A stretch of DNA of 64,000 nt from Paramecium sonneborni (lineage: Eukaryota > Ciliophora > Oligohymenophorea > Peniculida > Parameciidae), in the NCBI GenBank assembly GCA_905182985.1, contig CAJJDN010000077.1, positions 150,438 through 214,437 on the forward strand, given 5' to 3'. A model generated the notes under the pieces. It searched no databases. It saw only the letters and a program-made list of their open reading frames with translations, and was not told where the DNA came from. The position numbers and the translations under genes were made by a program. Positions within the stretch are counted from its first letter, which is position 1, and each line of letters opens with the position of its first letter. This document shows, piece after piece, positions 1 through 14,284 of this stretch.

Positions 1-917
1 ACTTAAGGCATTTTCCTTTTGAAGAATTCTCAGTTAAATACAATACACTAGGTTATGAGCTAAAATATAGAAAATACTTTTACATAGAGAATGCCATTCC
101 CGTTAACTCAGGATAATGAGGCAATACAATATTATCAATATTGATACCATTTTAATTATAAACACTGATAAGTCCATCATCAGTCACTTAAGAAAATTCA
201 TATCTGGCTACATATAAGAGATCAGTTGAAGAGACTGCACAAGCCATAGGACCAAATCTTCCTTAAAATTAAATATAAACACTAATTATTAATTACAATA
301 ATACCTAAAATAGTATATACCAGCATTGGCTTAAACAAATCTTAGAATTCTATTCTTACCTGTTTCACATAAATAAATGGTTTTTTCATCATTACCCATA
401 CATATACCACTTGGAAATGAAAGACAATATAAGGCTAATGCTTTGCATGTTAAATTTTCTAGATCTGCTGCAAACAATGATCCTTTACAGTTATCTATTG
501 CAGTTTCTCCAAATGGCCCAGAATCTGTAAAAAATATCATATCTAACATTTATTGAATTATATACTATTTTTAGGAGATAGTAAAAGTGAATTAGGACCA
601 AGAAGAGGCATTCCTTCAAATTCATTAATGAAATCAATAATTTCATCATTATCTTCTTCTTGACAAAATTTTTGAATGGATTATCTAGCCATATTAGCAA
701 CATAAGAAACTTTATTCTTATTATCCATTTTAATCGAATTAGGCTGACTAGCTACATGAAAAAAAGTCTATTTCTAAAATGAAAATTATACTTTTTATTG
801 TTCATTCTTGTATTAAATAATTTCTCCATTTTAGGCTGCAACATAAACAGCTCCATCTACTTCAATTGGACTGTTTAAATAGGATTGTTATTCAATAATG
901 ATTTGTGGAACAGACAT
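1..917 (-). CDS. SMP-30/strictosidine synthase-like protein (C-terminus off window)
   Basis: This gene is read on the minus strand from an ATG at 917 and runs off the left edge with no TGA reached (about 290 codons visible). The segment FFTDSGPF followed by GSLFAADLENL and LSFPSGICMGNDEKTIYLCE matches the beta-propeller blade pattern of the strictosidine synthase / adipocyte plasma membrane-associated protein family. Two 23-nt GT-AG introns at 543-565 and 282-304 are needed to keep the frame. Many Gln codons are TAA or TAG. Members of this family are six-bladed propellers, often calcium-dependent esterase or lactonase-like, but the substrate cannot be inferred here. No signal peptide is evident at the start MSVPQIII. 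Confidence 0.65.
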
Positions 918-1040
918 TTTAAAATAAATAATATAATAAAAGTAAAAATGAATAAATAATTAAAAGATTAATAGCTATTAATTAAATTTATATTTGAATT
1001 GAGATAAATAATGGTATATACTTATATGAATATTTATAAA

Positions 1041-2807
<1,767 letters not shown>

Positions 2808-5657
2808 ATGAGCATCAAACAATTTCTAAAAGAAGTTGATATTGATGATGAATTTTATGAGAACCCTTCCAATTTAAAATAAGCAGCATATTAATACAGT
2901 TTTGCCATTGGGTTTAACTTAAATTATAATTTGACAAATGCTAAATAATGGTTGTCATCTAAAGAATTAATTGAACTTACTTATGTATTAAAATGGATAT
3001 ATGATGTTTCATCAGATGAAGAAAAAGAAAATATTGATATTATTTTTGATCCTAAAGATGATGTTTTGAAGAACATAGTATTATTAAATATAGCTTTGGA
3101 GTAGAAAAAATTAACATTTATGCCTCCTTATCTTGTTAATGATAAATGTGAAATCATTTATGGATTATCTTTGATTATATAAAAAAAAATAGAAAATGAT
3201 AATATTGATTAATTCATTCCTCTATTATAAGAGATGGAAAAAAAAAGTAGTTCATCAAGAATCAATTAAATAATAGTTTTAGAATTATTTGACATAGTTT
3301 TATCAAAATTGTCTGGTGACCCGCAGGATCTCTTTAATAAGTTGATTTCAAATAACCATATTATTAATTTGTAAATTTGGGAATAAGAATAAAACGATTT
3401 TATTGAATAAGAATTAGAAATGCCTTATTTTTATCTTCGACAGACAAAAAAGGTTTATCAAAATACAAAAGAGGGGTATGAGATGACAATAAATGAATTT
3501 AAATCAAAATGGGAAAAATACATATCAAAACAAAAGTTGGATCTTTTTGACCTTCCGGAATAAAATGAAAAGATAGATCCGTAAGAATTAGAAGCGTAAA
3601 TTCCAGAAAAAGCAGATGAAACAAAGTCAGAAATAAAAAAGTCAACCCGACCAAAATCGAGAATTAATAAAAAAAAATTATTAGATAGTACCATTTAAAA
3701 AGAAATTCCTTCTGCATCTGACCAAAAATAAATTCCTCTATAAGATTCACTTTCAGAATCAACCAAAGAAATTGTTCCTCCTCTGCCTCCACCTCCACCT
3801 CCACCTCCACCTCGTCTACTTATGTAAAATGGAAATCCAAAACCTAATCAAGCTCCTAATTACTCTAAATTTTGTTTTAATCCTATTGAAAAAAATATTG
3901 ATATGAGTATCTGGACTGTTCAACTTTAAGATTTTGAAATTTAAGTTAATCATGATATTCTTAAATATTTTATAAAGAAGGAAAGATAATAATAATAAAA
4001 AGTTGTTGAAATTAAAAAAGTATAAAAGGACATAATTGAAGTTATGCCATCAGTTTTTAAGGAGGAGGAAATGGGGATTGAATTACTCTAAAAAACCCTT
4101 TCAAAAGTCGACTTAGATATTTTATTGGATTAAATAAATGAACTTAAATTCCTGGATAAAAATTAAGATATCTAAATTATATCAATCATTGAGGATCTTA
4201 ATAATTAATTAAAAAAAATAACTAAAAAAAAGGATTTAGAAAAAAGTATTAAAGACATTTAGCAAACAATATAAAAGGCAAAAACAGATAATGAATAATA
4301 TGCAAAAAAAAAGTAGGAAGAAGAAAATAATTAAGAGATACAAGAGATATAGAGATTAAAGAACTTATAAGGAATTGAAAAAGAAGAAGCTCTTTTAGAG
4401 TTTGATTAAAGTTTAAATACTTTACAAAATGATTTAAACTCTGAAATTGGAGAAAAAGTTGTCTAATAGCTTATTGAAGAATAGGAAAAAACATTGAAAT
4501 AATTGAGAACTGATCTTGAAAATACATATTTGAAAAAACCTGAATAAATTATCAAGGTTGATGATAAAATATCAAAATAAGAATAAAATAATTTAGAATT
4601 ACAAGAAAAGAAAAAAGATATACTTCAATAATTTGAAAGTGCTCTTTTATAAAAACAATAGCGACTAAAATCTATAAAACCTCCCAGATAAGATAAATTT
4701 AAGGTTCATCCAAACGATCTCTTTATAAAAAAAATATATGATAAAAATCCTAGGAATGGAATTTAGATTGAGGCTTTTTAAAAAGAATATAGAGATCGTA
4801 AAATTCATATATCTAACACAGTAACATAAAACAGAGAAATTCTTTCTGAGCTCAGTAGAGACAAAGAATTGATTATGTATTTTTAATACATTAAATAATA
4901 TGGAAAAATATTTAATGAAATAAAAAGTGATAAATATGGTTACCAATTTGAAAATATTCTAACATTTTCATATAAGACTTAATAATTAGAAGGTAACTAG
5001 GAAGAATTAATAAAATATATTGTATAAAGCATGTTAAATTATAATACAATTTTAAAATTAGTGAACAACATGGTCATTCAAAAGAAGTCTTATGAAGAAT
5101 TAGAAGAAGCAATAACATAAAAGATGTCTGATTTGAATATGAATAAAGGCCCAAAAATTTTTGCAAAATTAAAAACAATGATAAAGGAAAGAATGCCATT
5201 AGAAAAATTAGAAATCGAGATTGACAAAATGATGCTGTTTAAAAATTTAGAGGAAACCCCATATAAACATCTTTATGTTTTATCTCAAAAAAATCGCGCT
5301 TTATCAGAAATTAAAGATATTATAACTTTATTTAAAGAACATTAAACATGGCTTGAAAAATATTTAAAATAATTAAGTGAGAATTAAGATAATATAATGT
5401 TTGTTGAAAAAGCCTAAAAATATGCAAAAGAATATAAAGAGTTTATTTTTTAAATGGAGATCATATATAATACAGATTCAAAAAATTTATAGGAAATTAG
5501 ATATTTCTTCAGTGATTTCAGAGATAAAATTGAATCACCATAATTCTTTTAAGATATATTGACTATAAAAACTCTATTGAGAAACTATTAATATGTAATA
5601 GAAGAAGAGATGAAAAAAACGAGATTGTAGATGCTAAAAGCATCAAAAAAGAGTTGA
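2808..5657 (+). CDS. Proline-rich coiled-coil protein, possibly formin-like
   Basis: One uninterrupted frame of 949 aa runs from ATG 2808 to TGA 5655-5657 with no intron. Residues 1-250 are helical and without motifs. A proline run (PPLPPPPPPPPP, about residue 325) resembles an FH1 segment. The following segment from about residue 350 (IEKNIDMSIWTVQLQDF) is weakly reminiscent of the start of an FH2 domain. The C-terminal 600 residues are Lys/Glu/Gln-rich and predicted to be coiled coil. The order helical N-terminus, polyproline, then long helical region is the formin plan, but I cannot see the conserved FH2 GN-LN motif. A cytoskeletal role is therefore only inferred. A structure-based or profile comparison with FH2 would decide this. 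Confidence 0.8.
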
Positions 5658-5687
5658 TTATTATAAATATAAAGAAAAAATTAGAAA

Positions 5688-5783
<96 letters not shown>
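5688..5783. repeat. (AAT)n-(ATT)n microsatellite palindrome
   Basis: About 21 AAT units (5688-5752) switch at AATT (5751-5754) to ATT units ending near 5783. The two halves are reverse complements, so at least 31 bp on each side form a perfect inverted repeat. It lies just 3' of the TGA at 5657 in the 409-bp gap before the WDR70 gene. The remainder of that gap shows no gene. Confidence 0.95.
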
Positions 5784-5784
<1 letters not shown>

Positions 5785-6066
5785 ACTTTTTGAATGAGCA
5801 TAATTATTTGTAGGTAAAAAATAATGCTGTTTTTTGTATGATTCAATTTTGTTGTTAGTTTTGCTTTTGTTTAATGAATGGTGGTATATATTTTTAGTTA
5901 ATTTCCCTCTCTTTTTAACTTGTAAATTATTATTATTGTTATTAAAATATTTTAAAATGTACTGGGGGATTCTGATTAGGGATTTACAGTAAATCTTTAA
6001 AAATCCTCCTTTATATCTCTGTCATAAAAAATCTAAATAATTTCCAAAAATTAAATATATTAAATA

Positions 6067-8037
6067 ATGGACGATGTTTTAAAAGATAAGTTTATTTCCA
6101 CAAAGCCTAACATTCCTGAAGAAGCAGAGTTTATTATTGAAACACCTTAAATAATAGTCACAGAAAAATAAGTATAATAAACAGGTTAGGTTGGTCCAGC
6201 AAAACCATCTGATGAAGAGAGCTATTCGTCAGATGAAGAAGTGATTGAACCAGATTATGAACCAATTTAAAAATAGGTAAAAGTAAGTGAAAATGAAGGA
6301 GTTAGGTTATAAAATGATGCTTAGAGAAAGAAATAAATTTTTAAAGATGAAGATGATGATTATATTGATCCTGCAGCTTTAGCTAGAGATCCTGCCTTAA
6401 GAGAAGCAGTTGAAGCTTAAGCAGCAAAAAGAGCTTTATTAAAATATCAACCATAAAATGAAGAATTACCTACCATGGAAATTCAAAAATAAAGATTAGC
6501 AAATTTTCCAATAACACATTAATTATTGATAAAAGGACACACAAAATAAGCAACAGCAATAGGAATAGATAATGCTGGATCTAGATTAGTAACAGGAGCA
6601 TATGATTGTATAGTAAGATTTTGGGATTTTTATGGAATGGATAAAAACACTCATAGTTTTAGATTAGTAACACCATATGAAGGAAATTAAGTTAATTAAA
6701 TAAGTTGGGCAAAAGATGGCAAAAATGTATTAATAATATGTGCAGATGCTTAAGCATGTGTATTGGATAGAGAAGGGAAAAGAACTATGGATACTCATAG
6801 AGGAGATATGTATATAAGAGATATACTTAAAACTATTGGACATACAGCAGCTATAAATTCTGGTTGTTTTCATCCAGATTTTAGTGATGTCTTTGTAACT
6901 TGTAGTGATGATGGAACTGTAAGAATTTGGGATATGACAAAAAAGCTTTATGGAGTTGCATAATGTTTAACTCATAAAGATGCTGTTAAATGCGTTGATA
7001 AAACTGGTCATAAAGTTTAAGTCTAATGTGTTACCATTAGAGGAAGATTATTATTATGCTATTGTAGTGATAAAACTATTAAAGCTTATGAAGTTAATTA
7101 AAATTGTAGAGAAATTAAAAAAAGACCATTATTTACTATCTAAGATGCTCATAAAGAGTTTGTTACTAAAATTAAAATTCTAGCTGATCAAAAGAGATTC
7201 ATTACATAAAGTGTTGACAATACTATTAAATTATGGGAAACATCAAATACTAAACATCATATTTATTTACAATATTGTAGTATTAACAGATTTCCTCCAA
7301 CAAGATTTGATTTAAATTTTGATGAAAGTATACTAGTTACAGCTCATCATACATTTAAAGATGGATATCAAATTGCTGGACCTACAGAATTATTATTTTT
7401 AAATGTTAATGATTTAAGTATTAATTGTAGAGTTCAATTATTTGATCAAGCTATTACTGAAGTTTTATGGCATCCAACTTTAAATTAAATATTCTTAGGA
7501 AGTGATGATGGTCATGTGAGAGCATTATTTAATCCTAAATTAAGTTAAAAAGGGGCATTATTAGCAACTAATAGAGCAGTTAAATTTGTACATGCTGAAA
7601 ATATGGAATTAGAAAGACATGTCCTTATTCCTGAAAATTTATATATATTTAAAGTTAGCGAAACTGTTCATGGAGGAATGAAAATTGTTGAAGAAAAAAA
7701 GAGTGCCAAAGATTAACCTAGAAAACCAGAACCTCCATAAAAAGGACCTGGAAAAGGAGGAAAACGATCAGGTCCAGCTACATTAACATAAAATATAATG
7801 AGCACTTTAAATGATAGACCAGAAAAAGAAGATGTTGTTGAAGAGTTAACCAAATTAGATTATATCACAAAATAAAATCCCTAATATGTTGCGTAAGCAT
7901 ATAAAAATACATAACCTGTATAAATCTACGACTACTCTGTTAATTAATAATAAGAACATACCTTATTATCTTCAATTAAGAAAATATGTCCTCATTGTGG
8001 TATGAAGATTTGTGCTTGTAAAAGAAAAGTTGTTTGA
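6067..8037 (+). CDS. WDR70: WDR70-like WD40-repeat protein
   Basis: A single exon of 656 aa. An acidic N-terminus (about 150 residues, SDEESYSSDEE) precedes seven WD-like blades. These include GSRLVTGAYDCIVRFWDFYG, DVFVTCSDDGTVRIWDM and VDNTIKLWETSN. The diagnostic blade end LWHPTLNQIFLGSDDGHVRA and the following RKPEPPQKGPGKGGK closely match the human WDR70 / Gad-1 pattern of WHPKLNQI and a KPEPP-PGRGG tail. WDR70 is a nuclear protein linked to DNA-damage responses and histone ubiquitination in other eukaryotes. The extreme C-terminus carries CPHCGMKICAC, a possible zinc-binding knuckle that I do not recall in animal homologues. The spacing to neighbours gives no functional clue. Confidence 0.9.
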
Positions 8038-9839
8038 AATAACATAAATAATAAATTATTAATAAATTGTTTCAATTTAATCTATATTTTTTTAATTTTC
8101 TATTACTCTTAACCTTATAAGGAATTTCAATTGAGAAAGATTTATTTCACAATATTGAAAATTTCTCAATATGGCAAATACATTGTAACCATTATAATAT
8201 TAATTATAAAAATTGTTTAAAATATATAAAATTAATATTGCATCATTTTTTATATATGATAATAGTTTACCAAGATATCAAATTCAAATTTACTACATAT
8301 TATTGAATAAACACATATATTATTCAAAAATCAACATTATGATAAGACCCTTTTGATTACCTAATAATCCCTTTCCTAAACAGCTTATTGAAAAACCTTT
8401 CAAGATTTTAGAGGGAATTACAATTAGACTAATGATTAGTTCAATTATGAAAATAGGTATGCTACAAAGTAAATTAACAATAATAATGATGGTTATGTTG
8501 TCAATTTTTTTTTCTATTATTGCATAACAGCTTCTGTTTTTAGGATTAAAAGTGCAAATGCTAAAAAAGGGAATACTGATAGCAGAATTAAGATTTAAAT
8601 AAAATTTAGAAGAGCCAAAAACAGAGTGATTTTAAGTTCAATGAACCATTGACAATTTGTACATTAGAAATTTAGGGCTTTATTTGATGTAAAAAGTTCC
8701 AAATATATTAAATAATTCTAACTAAATTTTTAATGAAACATTCTATAGCTAGATGAATTGTGAGTGCCAATTCCAAAAAGAATGGTGTATTAGCCGAGAG
8801 TATCAAGATGATCATTAATGCCTAAAATTTTACTTTTTAAAATACTTGAGGTTTATTTAGATATAGATAGCCAAGTTTGAGATTTTTTATTTGGTTGAAC
8901 CATAAAATGATATTATTGTTTTTAATATATGTAAAAATTAGTGTTAAATGTGAATATTATAAAGAAGATTATTTTAATAAAATAAATTTCAGAATTAACT
9001 AAATTCAAATTTGTCATGCATAAAAATTGTTGCCAATGAATTTATTCAATTTAATTATTTTATATTAAATCTTTATGAAGAAAAGTATGTTAAAAAGTTA
9101 ATTTAATAAAAATTATATTTTCTGAAAACTCTATTATGAATTTAAGATTTGTAACAATTTCTGAGCTTTTGAATAAAAAAATAGGTAGTTTAAATCTCAA
9201 AAACTTTGAAAGCAAACTTAAGTTAAGAAATAAGGTGCATTAGATAAAGAATTATTAATAATTATACACTTGCATTTCATTTATTAATAAACTAAATAAT
9301 ATGATAAATTTAAGAATTATTGAAATCTTTGGATATCATCAGTAATTTTGTTCTTAACTATTATCTTTGAAACCTTTGGACATTTTGAACAATAGAGTTT
9401 TATTTTTGATTTTTACTTTAATAGAAGTTATTAAACTTTTGATGGAATTGTTATTTGCTCTCTTAACTAAAATTAAACTGATGTTCTCGTAATGAAGGTG
9501 ATGCCTATCTCCTGATATTGAATTGTTTACGATATGGCATGAGGGGTTGTTTTTGAGACTCTCTTATATTCGGAGATTAAGATTGTTGAGTAATGCATTT
9601 CTTAAATTAAATATTGTTGAATTGGTTGGTATTAGTTTTAAGTTGTTGTTAACAGTTGTTAAGCGAATCACTTAAAACTTTAAGCTGATTAGTATTAGGA
9701 GTTTGAGCATAATCTTCCCATCCTTGTAAATCTAGTTTTAAAATCATTTGTATAAAAATTATTTGGTCGTGATTAAGTACATAAATATATAAATAAAAGA
9801 AATCATATATTAGTAAATCATTATTGTTGTTCTTTTATG
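8038..9839 (+). other. Degenerate stretch, no intact gene
   Basis: No frame with a plausible start stays open for long. Fragmentary plus-strand frames look protein-like, for example NYNQTNDQFNYENRYATKQ near 8430 and a hydrophobic WISSVILFLTIIFETFG segment near 9340, but they are broken by TGA codons and frame changes. Because a membrane-spanning region followed by a class-3 lipase remnant (9840-10190) resembles the layout of diacylglycerol-lipase-type proteins, this may be the decayed 5' part of the same gene. That is an inference only. Confidence 0.4.
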
Positions 9840-10190
9840 GGAATTGCTAAGAATATATTTATGAATTGGTAGAGGAAATTGTATAATAAACAAAAAAGGC
9901 ATATTATTCTACAGATTTAATTAATCAAGAGGATAGAGAACCTTGTAAAAGAAAATAATAAAAATCAAATATAATTCAAAAGTTTAAATATAAGATTATT
10001 ATGTATATTAAGATGAATTAAATCAAATAATAATTGCTATTAGAGGAAGTATGAATTATGTAAAAGATGAAGATTTTATAAATAGGAATACTAATATTAT
10101 TAAGGATGCCAAGTGCCTTAAAGATTTTATAAAGAACTTCATGGAAATTATAATATATTGATTATGTTCCATCTAATTTGAAAGGATTAT
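9840..10190 (+). pseudogene. Class-3 lipase remnant
   Basis: Three frames must be combined to follow the family. AYYSTDLINQEDREPCKRKQ is in one frame; YYVYQDELNQIIIAIRGSMN in a second. The latter fits the beta strand and oxyanion segment of class-3 lipases (normally V-V-A-I-R-G-T). PQRFYKELHGNYN is in a third and fits the following VH-x-GFY segment. The catalytic GHSLGGA motif is not found downstream. Frame breaks and the missing nucleophile elbow indicate a non-functional copy. Class-3 (DAG-lipase-like) genes are common in Paramecium. No restored sequence is proposed. Confidence 0.55.
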
Positions 10191-10963
10191 TCTTAGTTAA
10201 AATCATTATATACGAAGATACCTTTAAATGTACTATTTTATTTGGAAAAGATTTTTTAATTAAGAAATTAGTAATTCTAATATAATAACATGTAGAATTG
10301 CTAGATTTTTGGTAAATTTAATCCCAAAGTATTTATTTATTTTATTATAGTTCGGAAATAAATAAAATTGATAAGGATTCAAAAAAGAACATTTTGAAAT
10401 AGATAACTTAAATATTGCTCTGGATGCAATTTTTAAATATAGGGTTACTTCTAAATCAATATTAATCATTATTGATAATAAATTAGAAAACTATTAATTT
10501 GAAAAAATCACATACATTCATATTTTACATAACTAACCCATACAAAGATTCTAGTTATTGCTAATGAAGTAGCTATAACTAAAATACTTCCCTTTTCTAA
10601 ATTGTTAATTTCAGAAAAACAGCTTGCTATATCTTCATTTTCAATACTTTTTAAGTTTGTAATTGCACAAGTACATGGAATTGGACTTATTTATAAAATT
10701 CAGCTCAGTTTAAACTCTGTTTCTATTGTTATTCCTATTTTTGTTACAACAGTAATATATACTTCAACTTATAGATTATCCAAAAAGACATTCAACCTAT
10801 CCAATTTATAGGAGATATGTTAATTTGTTAATATAATTCTTAACTTATTTTTATCTATTTCTGAAAAGAAAAAAGAAAGTATATTTGAGTGTTAATAAAA
10901 ATACTGTTCAATATAAATATTATAAATTCTCATTTATAAATAATAATAAATTTTATATAAACT
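10191..10963. other. No supported gene
   Basis: A long plus-strand frame is open here under the ciliate code (about 10360 onward). It is rich in Leu, Tyr and Phe, has no recognisable motif and continues into the CFAP97-like remnant without a convincing start. In AT-rich DNA with one stop codon such frames can arise by chance. Confidence 0.4.
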
Positions 10964-11660
10964 ATGCAAAGTTATATGCAACAATAAAATAAATAGTAAT
11001 TTTATAGGGTATTTTAAGAGAATTGATTATTCATAAAAGAAGACTTAGTGATATTTAACAAAGAAAGATTTCTATTCCAAAATTAGATAAAACTGTTGAT
11101 ATATATAAATAAAACAGATTTATTACTGCTAGAAAATAAGAAATAAATAAATGGGAAGGAATAAAGATATAAAATTAGAAATTACTAAAGAAAATAAATA
11201 ATGTTGAATCATCTTTTCAAAAATCTGTAAATATTCAATAAAATATTCTTGTATTCAAGATAATCCATTCGCAGTGTTAGCTCTTGTAATTCTAGAAAAT
11301 CTATTGAATATAAGGAGAATTGATAAAAAGAAAATAATAGAATATAACTTAAATTATAGAAAATGTAATAATTTTGGAAACTTCTATTCTAGTACTTCTA
11401 CTTTCAAAAAGCCTAAAAAATAATGTTAAAGGATTTCATAGTCTAGTCAAAAATTAGAAAAATCACATTAATTGAATAATAGTTACTAGAAAAGCTTTAA
11501 TGTTTAACCCATAATGAATTATAGGTTTTAAGGGAAGGGGTTTACGAAACATAAAATTTTTCATTAATCTGGAGAAGAGAAATAAAAAATAATGTCAATA
11601 ATCTAAAAATATTAATAAGTTTTGGATTAATTTCTACCCAACACCTAATTTAATAAATGA
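10964..11660 (+). pseudogene. CFAP97/hemingway-like gene, apparently frameshifted
   Basis: The segment HKRRLSDIQQRKISIPKLDK followed by EINKWEGIKIQNQKLLKKIN has the layout of the small CFAP97 / hemingway ciliary family (a basic N-terminal helix, a proline-containing spacer, then an I-x-x-x-N-x-x-L-L-x-K-I helix). The possible start MQSYMQQQNKQ at 10964 is in a different frame, and the continuation SRKSIEYKE / RIDKKKIIEYNLNY near 11300 also changes frame. I found no 20-31-nt intron that repairs these shifts. It is either a pseudogene or contains assembly indels. The last open frame ends with TGA at 11658-11660. Confidence 0.4.
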
Positions 11661-11685
11661 AAATTATAAATCTGTATAATATATT

Positions 11686-12782
11686 TCAAAAATTCTTGGG
11701 TAGCGTTTTACATTTATCACAAATTCTTGAAATGAATTCAATTAATTTTTAATTTTGTTCTTTCAATTTTTAATTTTCAATAATATGTCCTTCTTCTGGG
11801 TTTTCTGAAACTTAATTTTTTTTCTTGAAAATTATTAAAAATTAAATACTTCTAATTTTTACAGTTCTTCTTTTAATTAATTATTAGCTTATTATTGTTA
11901 ATAATTTAAATTTAATGAAATTTTAAGTTTATTTTGCAATTCTTCCTTAGATACTACACTTTCAGAAAGAGTATTAAATGATTCTTCAGTCTTTTTGTTA
12001 TTTTTTGATTGAATGTAATGTATACTTTAGTGAAGCTATGATTATAAATCAAATATAGAATGAGACAGAGATTTTTGTGAAATTTGTGTAATTTGAGATG
12101 TACTATTTATAAGTTCTTTAGAAAAGGCTGTTGGAATGATATTAGATTATGAATTCAATTGGCATGATGAACCAAACGATTATACAGATTAGATAACAGA
12201 AAGATTTATTTTGTCTACAATTTGCTATGAATAATAGTCAAAAATATTACTTTATAAATTCGTTGTCTAAAAGCATTCAATTCAGAATCTAGAATTTATT
12301 GTTATTGTTCTTCATCTAAATTTTCACTATTTTACAATGGAAACGAATCTAAAGAAACTCTAGGTTAAGTAGTAAGTTCACAAAGATAGTGACCAATCAC
12401 TTCATTTAATTTTAAGCCTAATTAATCCAATGTAGTGTTAAACTATTCATTTTATTAAAAATCAAACAGTGGACTTTCATAATTTTCTTAATTTATTTTA
12501 GTTTTGATTTCCACATTATTGTCACTAGATCCCTAATAAAAATCTTTGAGACCTAAAATATTTAAATCATTTAATTAAACAGAACTTTGAAGATCTTCTT
12601 TGTCTTTCTTGGATAATAAATTTTTATCAGTCTAAAGTTTAATTAACAAATACATTCTCATTTTATTAAGTCTTTTCTATAACATTATTGGATTTGTTTC
12701 TTAGCTTAGTTTAAGAATGGGATCTTGAAATACCACATATGTCTAAATCATTGACTAAAGAATTGTCATTTCTATTTCTCAT
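11686..12782 (-). CDS. Coiled-coil protein, unknown function
   Basis: Four exons read from ATG 12782 (MRNRNDNSLVNDLDI) to TGA 11686-11688. Introns at 12632-12653 (22 nt), 12225-12250 (26) and 11824-11849 (26) each remove an in-frame TGA or a frameshift, and the spliced length is exactly 341 codons. The protein is Asn/Gln/Ser-rich with heptad-like Leu/Ile spacing in the last third. A terminal ICDKCKTLPKNF contains a CxxC pair. No family is recognised. It is convergent with the decayed CFAP97-like gene and divergent from the cyclic-nucleotide-binding gene, 149 bp away. Confidence 0.75.
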
Positions 12783-12931
12783 CTGATTATAAGTATTTAT
12801 GATATATATAAAAAAGTTAATTTTTGATATCTAACTTAAATTAAAATCTATAAGTTTTTTTTTAGTTTTCTAAAAGAAAATGAAAGCAAGAAGAGTTATA
12901 GAAATTAAATATTATTCATTATTTATTTATT

Positions 12932-14169
12932 ATGATAAATAAAATAACTGAGTAATCTAACATGAATGGTCCTCGTTAAACTAGAAGTCTGACAACTAAA
13001 GTTTCACCAACAGCTAAAAGAAATAGAGAAACTGAGCTTCTATATTTAAGTAAAGTTAATGCCTTTAATTAATTGAAAAATTATCAAATTGATTACATTT
13101 ATCGATCGATTAAAAGTATTGAATTTACAAGAGGACATTTAATCTTTCAAGAGGGATAGAAATGTGATGCTGTTTATGTAATCAAATAAGGGGAAATAGA
13201 AATATTTAAAAAGGAACCAATAAATCAATAAATTGAATTAAATTACTAATTCAATAAAAAAAAGTTTGTTCATCAAATGATTAAAGTTCTTGGAGAATAA
13301 ACTGCCTTTGGAGTAGGTGATATTCTAACTGGAATCTATTCAATTAATGCAAGAGTAACATCTCATTTTGCTGAATTGTATATGATTAAAGTATAGGACT
13401 ATAAAAGAATCCTTGATATGGAACCATAAATCAAATTATAACAGTAGGAAAGCGATAATATGGATAATCTTGAACTTATTCCAAAATATTAATTGCCATC
13501 ATTATATGATTCTGTAAAAGCATCATAAGCTCAGAAATAAGAAATTTAATATCTAAAGAAAATCAGAAAAGGTATCACCTACCTCATTCCATAATCTTAG
13601 GGAACAGATGTTATGAAAAATTCTCATATTGATTAAAGCCTTGAAGAAATCTATAAGTATTGTCATCAATCTATTTAAGAAAGTCTGTTATATTGCATCA
13701 GAAAATGCTTCCAAATTATCAATAAGTAGACTTAGAAAATCCACTTATCTAAGGTTAAGAAATTATAAATGATAAATTGTTATTGAACAAAATTATTTAG
13801 AAAGAATATACTATTAAAATTCCAAAAGAATCACCAAGAACTAATAAAATGATGTAGAATAGTATTATTTAATCTTCCAATAGTCCAATGAATAAGAAAC
13901 TTCAATTCAATTATTAAAAGGATAAAAAAAATAAACAAAATTATTCTATGAATGAAACGTCACATAGAGAAAAAATGAAAATTATATAAGATTCCTCACC
14001 TAATTCTAATTCATTTCGATCTGCAAGATTTGATACTGGTAGATCTACATTTCATGCTACTCCATTATTTGATTAACATGATCCAATCAGATTAAAATAA
14101 TTCATACCAACAGAGCTTTTCCCAATTTATTGCCATTTAATCAAACCAGACAATTAAGAAATATGTTGA
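12932..14169 (+). CDS. Cyclic nucleotide-binding-domain protein
   Basis: Two exons give 404 aa; the 23-nt intron is 13657-13679 and the spliced length is exactly 405 codons. A cyclic-nucleotide-binding fold occupies about residues 40-170. The visible parts are FTRGHLIFQEGQKCDAVYVI, KQGEIEIFKK and VLGEQTAFGVGDILTG. The canonical phosphate-binding cassette (FGE-x-A-L-x(5)-R-A) is only partly kept: G-D-I-L-T-G and then SINARVTSHFAELYMIKV with a preserved Arg. The remaining 230 residues are basic, Ser/Asn-rich and unstructured (SSPNSNSFRSARFDTGRSTF). This resembles the solitary CNB proteins abundant in ciliates rather than a PKA regulatory subunit. A second in-frame ATG lies at 12962. Confidence 0.75.
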
Positions 14170-14284
14170 AATTATCCTTATTTATAGATATTTTCAATTT
14201 TTTATTTCATATTATATTAAATATATATATAAATATTTTATCAATTTTATTACTCAATAAACCTTAAGAAAAGCTCAAATATTT

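Noticed and set aside
774..791. An 18-nt intron in the first gene
   Set aside because: The frame is open without removing it and the length is below the 20-31-nt range seen for all other introns.
5661..5846. Poly-isoleucine open frame
   Set aside because: It is simply the AAT/ATT microsatellite read as codons and has no other support.
8338..9500. A long frame that would be coding if TGA meant tryptophan
   Set aside because: About ten TGA codons in 230 are no fewer than expected by chance in this AT-rich DNA, and adjacent genes clearly use TGA as stop.
8038..11660. Mitochondrial DNA insertion explaining TGA-interrupted frames
   Set aside because: The fragments use TAA and TAG as Gln, which is nuclear ciliate usage, and match nuclear lipase and ciliary families.
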